NCBI GenBank assembly: GCA_034422455.1
Contig: DAOUJQ010000013.1
Location: 103,630-167,629, forward strand
Direction: 5' to 3'
DNA from: UBA1127 sp034422455
GTDB taxonomy: Bacteria; Chloroflexota; Dehalococcoidia; Lucifugimonadales; UBA1127
DNA length: 64,000 nucleotides
The notes under the pieces were generated by a model. The model did not search any database. It had not been told where the DNA came from and saw nothing but the letters and a program-made list of their open reading frames with translations. A program made the position numbers and the translations under genes. Shown here in pieces: positions 26,277-34,649 of this stretch; positions within the stretch are counted from its first letter, which is position 1, and each line of letters starts with the position of its first letter.

Positions 26277-26301
26277 TGACGTTCTGGATTAGTCGTGCGG
26301 C

Positions 26302-27168
26302 CTAGATCATCAGCGCGTCGAAGACGTCCTCTGCCCTGCGCGTGTGCGCGTTGACCGTCGCGGTTGCCATCCGCTGCTCCAGCGGCACCGAGTCCGGGTC
26401 CTGGTAGATGAGGCCAAGCGGCAGCCCGGGGCTGTCGACGATGGCCATGGCCGCGCTGCGGTCCGTCGTGTCGTGGTCGCCCGGCACGTCGTAGATGACC
26501 GGCGCGATGCCCTTGGCCGGGTCGCCCTTCAGCACGTCGTAGGTGTTGTTGTACGTCGTGCACGGGGACTGCACGTGCACGATGGCGAAGCCGGGGTGCT
26601 CCATGCCCTGCAGGATGAGGTCCGCCATCTCGCGCACCTTGGATGAGAAGCCAGACGCCACGAAGGAGACGCCCAGCGTCATGTACAGGTGCAGCGGGCT
26701 GATCTGCGCCTCCACCTTGCCGTAGGGGGTGGAGGAGGTGACGGTGCCTTCCACCGTCGTAGGCGAGCTCTGCCCCTTGGTCAGGCCGTAGACGCCGTTG
26801 TCCATGATGACGGCGCAGACGTTCAGGTTGCGGGCGGCCTGTGGCGCGATGTGCTCCCCGCCGATGCTCAGGAAGTCGCCGTCGCCGGCCACCACCACCA
26901 CATTCAGCTCCGGGTTGCCCATCTTCACGCCCATCGCCAGCGGCAGCGATCGGCCGTGGATGCCGTGGAAGCCGTAGGGCTGCTGCCCCTCGAGCAGGTG
27001 CACGAGGTTGCCGGAACAGCCGATGCCCGCCACCACGACGTTGCGCTCGATGGGCATCTCCGTCTTGACCATCCACTTCTGCATGGCCATTTCGAGCGCC
27101 CGGCGCACGCCGAAGTCGCCGCAGCCGGGGCACCACTTGAAGTCGTATTCCGGGTTCTTCTTGCTCAT
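26302..27168 (-). CDS. korB: 2-oxoacid:ferredoxin oxidoreductase subunit beta
   Basis: The TPP-binding subunit of a 2-oxoacid:ferredoxin oxidoreductase, most likely 2-oxoglutarate (KorB-type). 288 residues. The cysteines in KWCPGCGDFG and GIGCSGN bind the cluster, and the TPP site GDGDFLSIGG...DNGVYGLTKGQ is intact. It overlaps korA by 4 bases (ATGA). There is no separate ferredoxin-like delta subunit, but ferredoxins are encoded at 49196 and 49602. Substrate (2-oxoglutarate, pyruvate or branched-chain oxoacid) is not certain. Confidence 0.9.
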   Translation of the reverse strand: MSKKNPEYDFKWCPGCGDFGVRRALEMAMQKWMVKTEMPIERNVVVAGIGCSGNLVHLLEGQQPYGFHGIHGRSLPLAMGVKMGNPELNVVVVAGDGDFLSIGGEHIAPQAARNLNVCAVIMDNGVYGLTKGQSSPTTVEGTVTSSTPYGKVEAQISPLHLYMTLGVSFVASGFSSKVREMADLILQGMEHPGFAIVHVQSPCTTYNNTYDVLKGDPAKGIAPVIYDVPGDHDTTDRSAAMAIVDSPGLPLGLIYQDPDSVPLEQRMATATVNAHTRRAEDVFDALMI

Positions 27169-28880
27169 ACGTTCACCATCCCTCGCGTCCCCGCGCCCAG
27201 CCGGTCCTCCAGCTGCCGCGCCAGGTCCCTCACGTTGAACGGCAGCCCCGTGTACTGCGTGATGGACTCCGCCTTCACGCCCAGGGACCGCAGATAGCTT
27301 GAAAACTGGCCCTGGAAGTTGAGCTCCGGCACAACCACCAGTTCCTTCTGCAGCAGCTCCTCCAGGAGCTTGGCCGGCAGCGGGTGCAGGTACATGGTGT
27401 AGTACCAGGCCACGCTCAGGCCGTCGGCCTCCAGGATCTCGTACGCTTCCTCAGTCGGGCCCTTGGAGCCGCCCCACGGCATGACCGCGACGGGGGAGTC
27501 GGTGTTGCGGGCCTCGTACTCGCCGTCCTCCAACAGGCCGAGCTTGGAGAAGCGGCGCTCCATCATGTGGACGTGGCGGTGGGGGAGGTGTGTGGTGTCG
27601 CCGAAGGGGTCGTGCTCGCTCGCGTTTGCGATGTAGGGGCCTGGGCCGCCGGGGAGGGGCATGGGGGAGATTCCGCGCTCTTCGTATCGGAGGTAACCGT
27701 TGTCGCCCTTGTAGACCTCTCGGTTCTCGACATGGACCTTGGTCACGTCCGGCCGCGGGATGTTCTGCGCTCGCTCTGCCAGCATCTGCTCGCTCAGCAG
27801 GATGACCGGGCCCTGGTAGCGCTCGGCCCAGTTGAAGGCGCTCACCGTGGCGTAGAAGCACTCCTCCACCGTTCCCGGCGCGATGACCGGGATGGCCGAG
27901 TCGCCGTGGGCCGGGTGCAGCGCCACCTGGAAGTCCGACTGCTCCGTCTTGGTCGGCAGGCCGGTTGCCGGGCCGCCGCGCTGCACGTTGACCAGCACGT
28001 AGGGGATCTCCGTCATCCAGGACATGCCGACGGCCTCGCTCATGAGCGAGAGCCCGGGGCCGGACGTGGCCGTCATCGCCTTCTTGCCGGAGTAGCCGGC
28101 GCCGATGACGGCGTTGATGGCCTCGATCTCGGAGCTGGCCTGGTACGCGAAGTTGCCCTCGCCGGCCAGGTTGCGCTCCATGAAGACGAGGATCGGCGTG
28201 GCCGGCGAAATGGGGTAGCCGACGTAGAAGCTGATGCCCGCCGCCAGCGCGCCCGCCGAGATGGCCTCGTTGCCTTTGATGAGCACCTGGGGATACTCGG
28301 GCTTCTGCGGCGGCGAGAGCTCGGCCAGCACAAAGCCGCTGGCTGCCGCGTGGCTGCGGCCCAGGAGCATCGCCTCGATGTTCGAGCGGATGATCTCGTC
28401 GTCCCCTGCGCGGCCCCTGGAGAACCGCTTGGTGACGAACTCGTCCAGGAACTCCTGCGGCATGTTCACCAGGTGCGCAAAGGCGCCGATGACCACCATG
28501 TTCTCGGCGCGCGCGTTGCCGGTGGACTTCGCCAGCTCCTCGAAGGGGATGCCGAAGCTCTTGCCGTCGCCGTCCAACTGGAAGTCGCCAAGGTTGTAGA
28601 TGATGACCCCGTCCGCCGCCACCTCGTCCTTGTGGGTGTCGTACGCCTCCCGGTTGAAGCAGACCAGCACGTCTATCTGGTCGCCGGAGCTGCGCACGGG
28701 CCGCGTGGAGATGCGGGTCTGCGTCCAGGTGGGCCCGCCGAGGATCTGCGAAGGGAAGGTGGAGAACGTCTGCACGTGAAAGCCCGCCATGGACGCGGCC
28801 TGGGCGAGACCGTCAGCGGAAGTGACCATGCCCTGGCCGCCCTCTCCCGCGAACCGGATGATGAAATCGTCTCGCTTCAA
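27165..28880 (-). CDS. korA: 2-oxoacid:ferredoxin oxidoreductase, gamma-alpha fusion
   Basis: 571 residues. The N-terminal gamma domain starts RFAGEGGQGMVTSADGLAQ (about 10-190) and the C-terminal alpha (pyrimidine-binding) domain starts GNEAISAGALAAG with VGYPISPATPI and SGPGLSLMSEAVG. Such gamma-alpha fusions work with a beta subunit as a two-subunit enzyme. The TTG at 28880 is the start: GGGAGG lies 5 bases upstream and the product then reads MKRDDFIIRFAG. An in-frame ATG further upstream would add a tail unlike the family. Confidence 0.9.
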   Translation of the reverse strand: MKRDDFIIRFAGEGGQGMVTSADGLAQAASMAGFHVQTFSTFPSQILGGPTWTQTRISTRPVRSSGDQIDVLVCFNREAYDTHKDEVAADGVIIYNLGDFQLDGDGKSFGIPFEELAKSTGNARAENMVVIGAFAHLVNMPQEFLDEFVTKRFSRGRAGDDEIIRSNIEAMLLGRSHAAASGFVLAELSPPQKPEYPQVLIKGNEAISAGALAAGISFYVGYPISPATPILVFMERNLAGEGNFAYQASSEIEAINAVIGAGYSGKKAMTATSGPGLSLMSEAVGMSWMTEIPYVLVNVQRGGPATGLPTKTEQSDFQVALHPAHGDSAIPVIAPGTVEECFYATVSAFNWAERYQGPVILLSEQMLAERAQNIPRPDVTKVHVENREVYKGDNGYLRYEERGISPMPLPGGPGPYIANASEHDPFGDTTHLPHRHVHMMERRFSKLGLLEDGEYEARNTDSPVAVMPWGGSKGPTEEAYEILEADGLSVAWYYTMYLHPLPAKLLEELLQKELVVVPELNFQGQFSSYLRSLGVKAESITQYTGLPFNVRDLARQLEDRLGAGTRGMVNV

Positions 28881-29461
28881 TTGGACCTCCCATGCCCTGC
28901 TGCATCCGTGCCCGGCGCACCCGTGGCGGTCGCTCACGCGCGACCGGCGAGGAGTGGAAGGCAGCCGTACACGTGGCGCAAATCAGGGTCCTCAGGGCGC
29001 CAGCCGACGAACACCAACGTATCGTTCATCGGTTGCAACCCCGCCAGCCAACGTACCATCGGGCATTGAGCATTGTCAACCAAAATTCGTATGTGCACAG
29101 CTTCACAATCACCTTTATTTTGCGGAATTCGTCGCGGTTGAAGCGCGCCCCTGCGGAGTCGTGACGGCGGACGCCGGTACCGGTCGATTTGGGGAACGGG
29201 AGCAGTTTCGGCGCTCTTTTGCGCACCCGTGGCCGTGCTCGAACGCAGTGGAATGTCGCGCCCCTGCGGCCTGCCAGATCCGTTCGCCCTGAAGCCCTCG
29301 AAGGGTCAATGGAACGGATTGGGCAGGCCTGAGGAGGGTCGACCCTGCCGGAGACCGTTCTCTGGTTGGGAATGCGGTATGCGGCTGGCTTTGCGGCAAT
29401 TGGTCCTGCGCCGTTCCGGCTATGCTATGATGCAGCCACAGCTAGTCGCGTGGAGGCAGGT
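28881..29461. other. Divergent control region between korAB and the DUF3090 gene
   Basis: About 580 bases. On the minus strand TTGACA (29074-29079) with AACGTA/TACGTT at 29050-29055 (18-base spacing) is a plausible korAB promoter. A type A repeat with full outer arms ATCCGTTC/GAACGGAT occupies 29278-29319. On the plus strand TATGCTATGATG near 29430 is a possible -10 for the DUF3090 gene. No gene is supported here. Confidence 0.5.
29278..29319 (+). repeat. Type A dispersed hairpin repeat
   Basis: Outer arms ATCCGTTC and GAACGGAT enclose CGCCCTGAAGCCCTCGAAGG; the core is the common GCCCTGAGCCTGTCGAAGGG with two changes. Confidence 0.8.
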
Positions 29462-29983
29462 GTGCCCGGCCCGAAGAACGACCTGGGGAGAGCGATCACC
29501 CTGAGCGCCGACGCCGTCGGCGAGCCCGGCAACCGCCGGTTCCGCCTGCTGGTGGAGGCCGAGAACGGCGAGGCATGCCTGTGGCTGGAGAAGGAGCAGC
29601 TTTTCCAGCTGGCCATCGCCATCCAGCGGCTGCTCTCCACGATGGACATGTCCGCCACCGGCGAGCCCACCAAGCTGCCGGCACGGTCCAGCGACGCCTA
29701 CCACGAGTTCAAGGTGGGCCGGCTCATGATCAATGAGGAGGTCCGCGGCCCCATCCTCAACCTGCTGGCCAAGGACGAGGATGAAGACGAGCGCGCGGAG
29801 GCGACGGTGGGGACGCTGGTGGACCTGGACCAGCTCAAGGCCCTGTCGGAGCGGGCCTTCGTCGTATGCGCGGCGGGGCGGCCGCGGTGCCCCCTGTGCG
29901 GCACGCCAATGGGGCCGGAGGGTCATCAGTGCATGCGCACCAACGGCTACCACCGGGAGCTGATGGAAGACCTTCCCCGGTGA
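29462..29983 (+). CDS. DUF3090 family protein
   Basis: 173 residues of the DUF3090 family, common in Actinobacteria and Chloroflexota; function unknown. Core features: VGEPGNRRFRLLVEAENGEACLWLEKEQ, FKVGRLMI, and the C-terminal RCPLCGTPMGPEGHQCMRTNGYH with three cysteines and a histidine that could bind zinc. The GTG at 29462 follows GGAGG (29452-29456) by 5 bases. The family is often found near nucleotide or phosphoester enzymes; here it is a single gene. Confidence 0.8.
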   Translation: MPGPKNDLGRAITLSADAVGEPGNRRFRLLVEAENGEACLWLEKEQLFQLAIAIQRLLSTMDMSATGEPTKLPARSSDAYHEFKVGRLMINEEVRGPILNLLAKDEDEDERAEATVGTLVDLDQLKALSERAFVVCAAGRPRCPLCGTPMGPEGHQCMRTNGYHRELMEDLPR

Positions 29984-30019
29984 ATGGCCCCCGGCCAAGG
30001 CGTTGCGGCTGTCCCCGGC

Positions 30020-30490
30020 CTAGCCCATGCGGTCAGGGTGCGAGGTCCACGCCGCGGGCGGCGTGAGCCGCTCGCGTTCCGGCTTCCGGGTGCTGCGCAC
30101 AATCGCCAGCACGACGATGGCCGCGATTGCGCCCACAGCGGCCCCCAGCGGCTGGAACAGCACGAACGGGTAGCCGGGCCGAACGGCGTCGAGGATCGCG
30201 GGGAACCCGCCCGCGGCGGTGCCCGCCAGGGCGCCGATGCCCCCCCAGATGAGCTGTTCCAGCGTGGAGGAGAGGCGCTCCTGTACGCGCTGCGTGCGGA
30301 CGGCCCAGTCCGGCCAGTCCATGTTGGGACGCGGCGGCTGGAGCTGCGAGCGGATCCGGCGCTCCATGACCGGCGCCGGGTCCTCGGCGGGAGTCTCCTC
30401 GATGGTCGTCTCCTCGACGGGACGGCGGCCATAGAGGGTGGAAGACCCACGGGATGGGGAAAACGCGGACTCAATACGCGGTTGCTGCAT
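30020..30490 (-). CDS. Hypothetical membrane protein
   Basis: 156 residues. The first ~80 are polar, Pro/Glu/Arg-rich and cytosolic; two hydrophobic spans follow (LIWGGIGALAGTAAGGF and FVLFQPLGAAVGAIAAIVVLAIV), ending in a short basic tail. AGGAGG lies upstream of ATG 30490. No family recognised. Convergent with the DUF3090 gene. Confidence 0.6.
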   Translation of the reverse strand: MQQPRIESAFSPSRGSSTLYGRRPVEETTIEETPAEDPAPVMERRIRSQLQPPRPNMDWPDWAVRTQRVQERLSSTLEQLIWGGIGALAGTAAGGFPAILDAVRPGYPFVLFQPLGAAVGAIAAIVVLAIVRSTRKPERERLTPPAAWTSHPDRMG

Positions 30491-30635
30491 GAATGCCTCC
30501 TATCTACTCGGCACCGTGGCGCGTCACGGCGTTGCCGCGCGCGGCGTTTCCCGCTAGCAATGCTAGCCTGTCAAGTCAGTATACGCCCTCAGGTGCAAAA
30601 GTCAAACGAGGGCGCTCTGCGTCCCTGCGCCGGCG

Positions 30636-31295
30636 CTAGGCCGTCGCCTTCTCGAGGAGCGCCTGCGGGTTCGTCTCGAGGATGGCCTTGAACTCGCCCT
30701 TGGAGAGTCCTGAGCCGATGACGATCTGCCGCGCCAGCTCCTCCGTCAGCAGGTCGCCCGGCCCGTGCGCGTCCGAGTCCACGACCAGGTTGGCGCCGAC
30801 GGACATGGCCGTGCGGGCGACGTGGCCGTTCGTCAGGCTGTGTCCGGCCCGCGCCGACAGCTCCAGGTAGATGCCCGCCTGTCGCGCGATGTCGGCCTCC
30901 TCCTCGGTGATCATCCCCGGGTGCACCAGGATGTCGACGTCCGTGCTCTCCAGCGCGGCGCGGTTCGTGCCCCCCGCCACCGGCTCCTTGATCGTCTCGC
31001 CGTGCACCAGCACCAGCCTGGCCCCGTTCGCCTTGGCGCGCCGCGCCGCCTCCGCGATCCGGTGCGGCGGCACGTGTGTCAGCTCGACGCCCGGCACGAC
31101 GGTGATGCCCATGTTCTCCGTCGCCTCCGCGCACTCCTTCACCAGGATGTCCAGCACCCGCTCCTGGTCGTTGATGCCCGCGTGGTCCGTCACGGCCATC
31201 GCGGTGTAGCCGTTCGTGACCGCCCGCCGGATGAGCTCGATCGGCGAGAGCACGCCGTCGCTCAGGAACGTGTGTGAGTGAAAGTCGAAGAGCAT
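30636..31295 (-). CDS. PHP-domain phosphoesterase
   Basis: 219 residues of the PHP superfamily. Metal motifs: DFHSHTFLSDGV, AVTDHAG, VPGVELTH, LVHPGMI and VDSDAHGPGDL. Free-standing PHP proteins are often histidinol-phosphatase-like or RNase AM/3'-5' nucleotidase-like; the substrate cannot be chosen here. The start ATG 31295 follows GGGAGG. Divergent from the rhodanese gene. Confidence 0.85.
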   Translation of the reverse strand: MLFDFHSHTFLSDGVLSPIELIRRAVTNGYTAMAVTDHAGINDQERVLDILVKECAEATENMGITVVPGVELTHVPPHRIAEAARRAKANGARLVLVHGETIKEPVAGGTNRAALESTDVDILVHPGMITEEEADIARQAGIYLELSARAGHSLTNGHVARTAMSVGANLVVDSDAHGPGDLLTEELARQIVIGSGLSKGEFKAILETNPQALLEKATA

Positions 31296-31402
31296 GTGAC
31301 CTCCCGGTATGGCGCTCAGATACGGCCTGCGCTTCTATGATAGTGCATGCCCGGCTATTTTGTGGAGTATACTGGCGGCATCTCGCCCTCCGGAGGTGCG
31401 CC

Positions 31403-32239
31403 GTGACCGAGTCATCCGCCGGATACGCCAGGCCTGAGCTCCTCGCCGAACCCGGCTGGCTGGAGGAACACCTGGACGACCCCAACGTGCGCGTCATCGA
31501 CTGCGCCAACTTTGACCTCTACCAGAAGGCGCACATCCGCGGGGCCGTTGGCCTGCGGGTCAACCCCTTCATCAAGGACGCCAACGACTCCGTGCACGTC
31601 ATGCCGCCAGACCAGTTCGCCGCGCTCATGGGCGGCCTGGGCGTCGGGCCGGACACCACCGTCGTCTCCTACGACACCGCCGGCGGCGTGCCCGCATCGC
31701 GCATGTGGTGGGTGCTCAACTACTACGGCCACACCAACGCCAGGGTGCTCAACGGCGGCTGGGAGCGCTGGTTCCACGAGGGCCGCCCTATCTCCCGCGA
31801 CGTCCCGTCGCCTTCGCCCGCCGCCTTCACGCCTGTGACCAACGACTCGCTGGTGTGCTCCCTCGATTATGGTAAGGAGCACGTCGGCAACGGGAACGTG
31901 CTCTTCCTGGACGTGCGCACGGACGGCGAATGGACCGGCGAGAACTCACGGGGCAACAAGCGCATCGGCCACGTGCCCGGCGCCGTCCACCTTGAGTGGA
32001 CCAACTTCATGAACCCGGAGCCGGACCGCTCGTGGAAGTCGGCGGAGGAGCTCCGCGCCATCCTGGCGGAGGCGGGGGTCACGCCCGACAAGGAAGTGAT
32101 CACCTACTGACAGGGCGGCATCCGTGCGGCGCACGGACTGCTGACCCTCCGGCTGCTGGGCTACGACAACGTCCGCAACTACGACGGCTCCATGAGCGAG
32201 TGGGCCAACCGCGACGACACCGCCCTGACGACGGAGTAA
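31403..32239 (+). CDS. Two-domain thiosulfate sulfurtransferase (rhodanese), probable selenoprotein (in-frame TGA at 32108)
   Basis: A GTG at 31403 with GGAGG (31392-31396) starts a protein with two rhodanese domains: domain 1 (ELLAEPGWLEEHLDD ... SYDTAGGVPASRMWWVL) is the inactive half, domain 2 (LFLDVRTDGEWTGEN ... DKEVITY) ends at TGA 32108-32110. The next 42 codons read QGGIRAAHGLLTLRLLGYDN and on to WANRDDTALTTE before TAA 32237-32239. In this family the active-site loop is TYCQGGxRAAH, so the TGA replaces exactly the catalytic cysteine and the rest of the domain follows in frame: 278 residues in all, the usual length. If TGA were a true stop the protein would lose its active site. Sec decoding is inference. 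Confidence 0.8.
32108..32137 (+). promoter_or_regulatory. Candidate bacterial SECIS element, rhodanese gene
   Basis: After TGA (32108-32110), TCCGTGC (32121-32127), loop GGC (32128-32130) and GCACGGA (32131-32137) form a perfect 7-bp stem. The loop starts 17 nt after the TGA and begins GG. This meets the bacterial SECIS pattern (loop 16-37 nt downstream, stem at least 4 bp, G in the first two loop bases). A further 3-bp stem across a small internal loop (GGC with GCT) is possible. Confidence 0.6.
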
Positions 32240-32261
32240 CCCCCACCCGTTCGTCCCCTTT

Positions 32262-32512
32262 GCGTCGTTCCCGCGAAGGCGGGAACCCAGAGGGGCAGGG
32301 TGGCGCGGGGAATCCTTGTTCGCCTTGCACAGCGCCCGTTCGCCCTGAGCCTGTCGAAGGGCCCCTCGAACGGACATCCGCCTCCATCTCGTCGTTCCTG
32401 CGCAGGCAGAGCCTGCCCCTGCGAAGGCAGGGGAACCCAGAGGGGCCGGGTGGCGCGGGCCAACTCCGTTCGCCCTGAGCTTGTCGAAGGGGGCGAACGG
32501 CCACGCCCCGGC
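32262..32512 (+). repeat. Cluster of type A and B dispersed repeats
   Basis: In order: type B (CGTTCCCGCGAAGGCGGGAA then CCCAGAGGGGCAGGG), type A (CGTTCGCCCTGAGCCTGTCG with AAGGGCCCCTCGAACGGAC), type B long form (CTGCGCAGGCAGAGCCTGCC then CCTGCGAAGGCAGG), type A (GTTCGCCCTGAGCTTGTCGA with AAGGGGGCGAACGG). No gene. Confidence 0.8.
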
Positions 32513-32533
32513 AGGTGCTACACTGGCCCCGCC

Positions 32534-32920
32534 ATGCCCAAGCAGCGCTACTACCTCGCCGTCTTCGGCAACCCCTGGCTTCCCGGCCACGTCACCGTGG
32601 AGGAGGGCCACTTCGGCGTAAACGCCGGGTGGCCGAAGACCATCGCGCCCGGCGACCGCGTCCTCCTCTACTGCACCGGCACCTACGCGCGCTACCCGCA
32701 GTCCGTGCCCGGCGTCGGCGTCGTAGAGGAGGTCGACCACGCGGAGCGCAGCTTCTACTTCGCCTACCGCTCGCTGTCGAGCCCGCTGCCGCTGGAAGAC
32801 CTGCGCCTAGCCTTCCAGCCCCGGGACCGGGAGAAGCTCGCCAACATCCGCTTCAACAACCACTGGCTGTTCGAGATAACGGCGGCGTCATACCGGCGGG
32901 CGGTCAAGGGGCTGCTCTAG
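32534..32920 (+). CDS. Small EVE/PUA-like domain protein
   Basis: 128 residues starting ATG 32534: RYYLAVFGNPWLPGHVTVEEGHFGVNAG, GDRVLLYCTGTYARYP, and IRFNNHWLFEITAASYRRAVKG at the end. The order (short strand start, GDRVLLY, YP.., WLFEI) resembles a compact EVE/PUA-like fold. The in-frame codons upstream of the ATG are repeat DNA (types A and B) and should not be included. Function unknown; possibly nucleic acid or modified-base binding. Confidence 0.6.
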   Translation: MPKQRYYLAVFGNPWLPGHVTVEEGHFGVNAGWPKTIAPGDRVLLYCTGTYARYPQSVPGVGVVEEVDHAERSFYFAYRSLSSPLPLEDLRLAFQPRDREKLANIRFNNHWLFEITAASYRRAVKGLL

Positions 32921-32924
32921 CGAC

Positions 32925-32986
32925 CGTTCGCCCTGAGCCTGTCCTGAGGCTCTCGAAGGGCTTGTCGAAGGGTCTCACGAACGGTC
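32925..32986. repeat. Type A dispersed repeat at the end of the endonuclease III-like gene
   Basis: CGTTCGCCCTGAGCCTGTCC, a second TCTCGAAGGGCTTGTCGAAG and the right arm ACGAACG. The right arm carries, on the minus strand, the last codons and TGA stop of the gene at 32975-33667. Confidence 0.7.
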
Positions 32987-33667
32987 GCCCCTACCCGTCG
33001 GGCACAGGTCCAGCAGCGGGCACTCCCCGCACAGCGGCGCCCGCTTGCGGCACGCCTCCTTGGCGAGGTTGTCCAGCAGCGCGTGGTACTCGTTGAACAG
33101 CCGCGCGTCCGGCGGCAGCACGTCCATGAACAGCCGCCGGTAGCTCTCGTACCGCTCCTCCGGCGCCGGCCTGCCCAGCCGCTGCAGGATGCGCCGCGTG
33201 TAGGCGTCCACCACGAAGGTCGGCCCGCCCGCCGCGTACAGCACGATGTCGTCCGCCGTCTCCTCGCCGATGCCGTAGACGCCCAGCAGCTCCTCGCGCA
33301 GCGCCTCCCACGGCCGCGCGAGCATGGCGGCAAGGTCGCCGCTGTAGTGGTCGTACACGTGCCGGGCGAAGGCCTTCAGCTTGCGGGCCTTCGCGTTGAA
33401 GTAGCCCGACGCGTGGACAAGCTCCGCCAGCTCCTCCTGCGGCGTCTCGTGGATGCCCGCCAGCGACAGCCGTCCGGTCGACCGCAGCCGGTGCATCGCC
33501 TTCTCCACGTTCGTCCACGCCGCAGACTGCGTCAGGATGGCGCCCACGCACACCTCGATGGGCGTCTCTGCGCCCGGCCACCAGCCCTGCGGCCCGTAGG
33601 CGTCGTACAGGCGGCGGTAGACCTCGAGGAGGAACGCGCCGTCAGCCTTGCTCATGCGCGCCACCAT
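32975..33667 (-). CDS. Endonuclease III-like HhH-GPD DNA glycosylase
   Basis: 230 residues. Helix-hairpin-helix LLGVYGIGEETADDIVLYA, then the catalytic Asp in VVDAYTRRIL, and the [4Fe-4S] ligands C-X6-C-X2-C-X5-C in CRKRAPLCGECPLLDLC. The usual catalytic lysine of Nth (in the HhH segment) is not obvious, so it may be a monofunctional glycosylase or a related enzyme such as a MutY/Nth-like repair protein. The GAGGGAAG site is before ATG 33667; MSKADG at 33655 is another start. Its final codons and stop lie in a type A repeat. Confidence 0.83.
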   Translation of the reverse strand: MVARMSKADGAFLLEVYRRLYDAYGPQGWWPGAETPIEVCVGAILTQSAAWTNVEKAMHRLRSTGRLSLAGIHETPQEELAELVHASGYFNAKARKLKAFARHVYDHYSGDLAAMLARPWEALREELLGVYGIGEETADDIVLYAAGGPTFVVDAYTRRILQRLGRPAPEERYESYRRLFMDVLPPDARLFNEYHALLDNLAKEACRKRAPLCGECPLLDLCPTGRGDRS

Positions 33668-33690
33668 GCAGTCTTCCCTCGCCGCGCCTT

Positions 33691-33742
33691 GCCCAATCCG
33701 TTCGCCCTGAGGCTCTCGAAGGGGTTAAAGAACGGATTGGGC
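33691..33742. repeat. Type A repeat with long arms
   Basis: A perfect 13-bp outer inverted repeat (GCCCAATCCGTTC at 33691-33703, GAACGGATTGGGC at 33730-33742) encloses GCCCTGAGGCTCTCGAAGGG. It lies between the endonuclease III-like gene and the AAA protein gene. A ~19-bp string CTCATGCGCGCCACCATGC occurs on both sides, near 33652 and 33766, perhaps a trace of an insertion duplication. Confidence 0.85.
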
Positions 33743-33764
33743 TGGCGCCTGCCCAGGATTCGAC

Positions 33765-34640
33765 TCATGCGCGCCACCATGCCGCTGTCTCACGCTCCAG
33801 CGCGGCGAGGTCCGGGTACTCGCGCTCCACGCGTGCGACGTACTCCTCCGCTTCCGTCTCCGTGGGCGCAAGGTCCACGGTCGGCGCCGCTAGGACGTAC
33901 ACCGAGCGCGTCGAGGGCGGGAGCACGACGTCCACCGACAGCGCCTCCCAGTTGCGGTGGGCCAGGGCCGCCGAGAAGACGGCAACGTACAGCTCCGGAT
34001 CGTATCCCACCTCGACCGGCGCGGGGCCGTCATGCTCCACCGCCAACCCCGTTGCCGCCGCAAGCAGCTCACCCCACAGGACCCGGAGCACGCCGGGCAC
34101 GGCGTCGGCGCGCTCCCGCTCGTGGCGAGGCCGGTCGGTGGTAGCCGCCCGCGCGCTCTCGATCGCCTGCCGGACGGCGACCGTCGGCACGGGCAGCAGG
34201 AACGCCGTATCGCCGGAGCTGAGGACGGACTCCGCGCCGTCGTCAGCCGGTCTGGCCAGCTCCACGAACCGATGCCCGATGAGCGGCGTCTCGCCCACGA
34301 GGATGTCTCTCCCGCCGTCGTGCTCAGCGGCCCACGTTGCGACGGCGTCCCGAGCCCACAGCCCGGCGGCCCTGCGCAGCACGGGATGCGTGATGCCGTC
34401 CGCCTCCGGGTAGCGCACCAGCAGCGAGGGGGCATCGAAGGGCCGCCGCGCGACGTCCCACTGCAACACGTACACCCGCCGGCCGAGGCGGTGCGCCTCC
34501 TCCGCCAGCTCCCGCAGTAACAGGCTCTTGCCCACCCCTGGCAGGCCGGCCACGAACACCATCCGGTGGCTCGCCGCGAACGACCGCAACCTGACGAGGT
34601 GCGGGGCGTCAAGGGGATCGGTGGCGTTGGCGTCCGTCAT
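33765..34640 (-). CDS. P-loop NTPase, hypothetical
   Basis: 291 residues. Walker A FVAGLPGVGKSLLLRELAEE (about 29-48) is clear, with a possible Walker B region ILVGETPLIG and conserved YVLQWDVARRPFD. The rest is a mixed alpha/beta protein, low-complexity free, with AVPGVLRVLWGELLAA in the middle. No recognised family; kinase or AAA-like ATPase fold. Same direction as, and ahead of, the endonuclease III-like gene and close behind sfsA. Confidence 0.7.
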   Translation of the reverse strand: MTDANATDPLDAPHLVRLRSFAASHRMVFVAGLPGVGKSLLLRELAEEAHRLGRRVYVLQWDVARRPFDAPSLLVRYPEADGITHPVLRRAAGLWARDAVATWAAEHDGGRDILVGETPLIGHRFVELARPADDGAESVLSSGDTAFLLPVPTVAVRQAIESARAATTDRPRHERERADAVPGVLRVLWGELLAAATGLAVEHDGPAPVEVGYDPELYVAVFSAALAHRNWEALSVDVVLPPSTRSVYVLAAPTVDLAPTETEAEEYVARVEREYPDLAALERETAAWWRA

Positions 34641-34649
34641 GTCGCCATC

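Noticed and set aside
32262..32533. N-terminal extension of the small EVE-like protein
   Set aside because: The in-frame upstream codons are type A and B repeat DNA (for example FALSLSKG and VRPELVEG).
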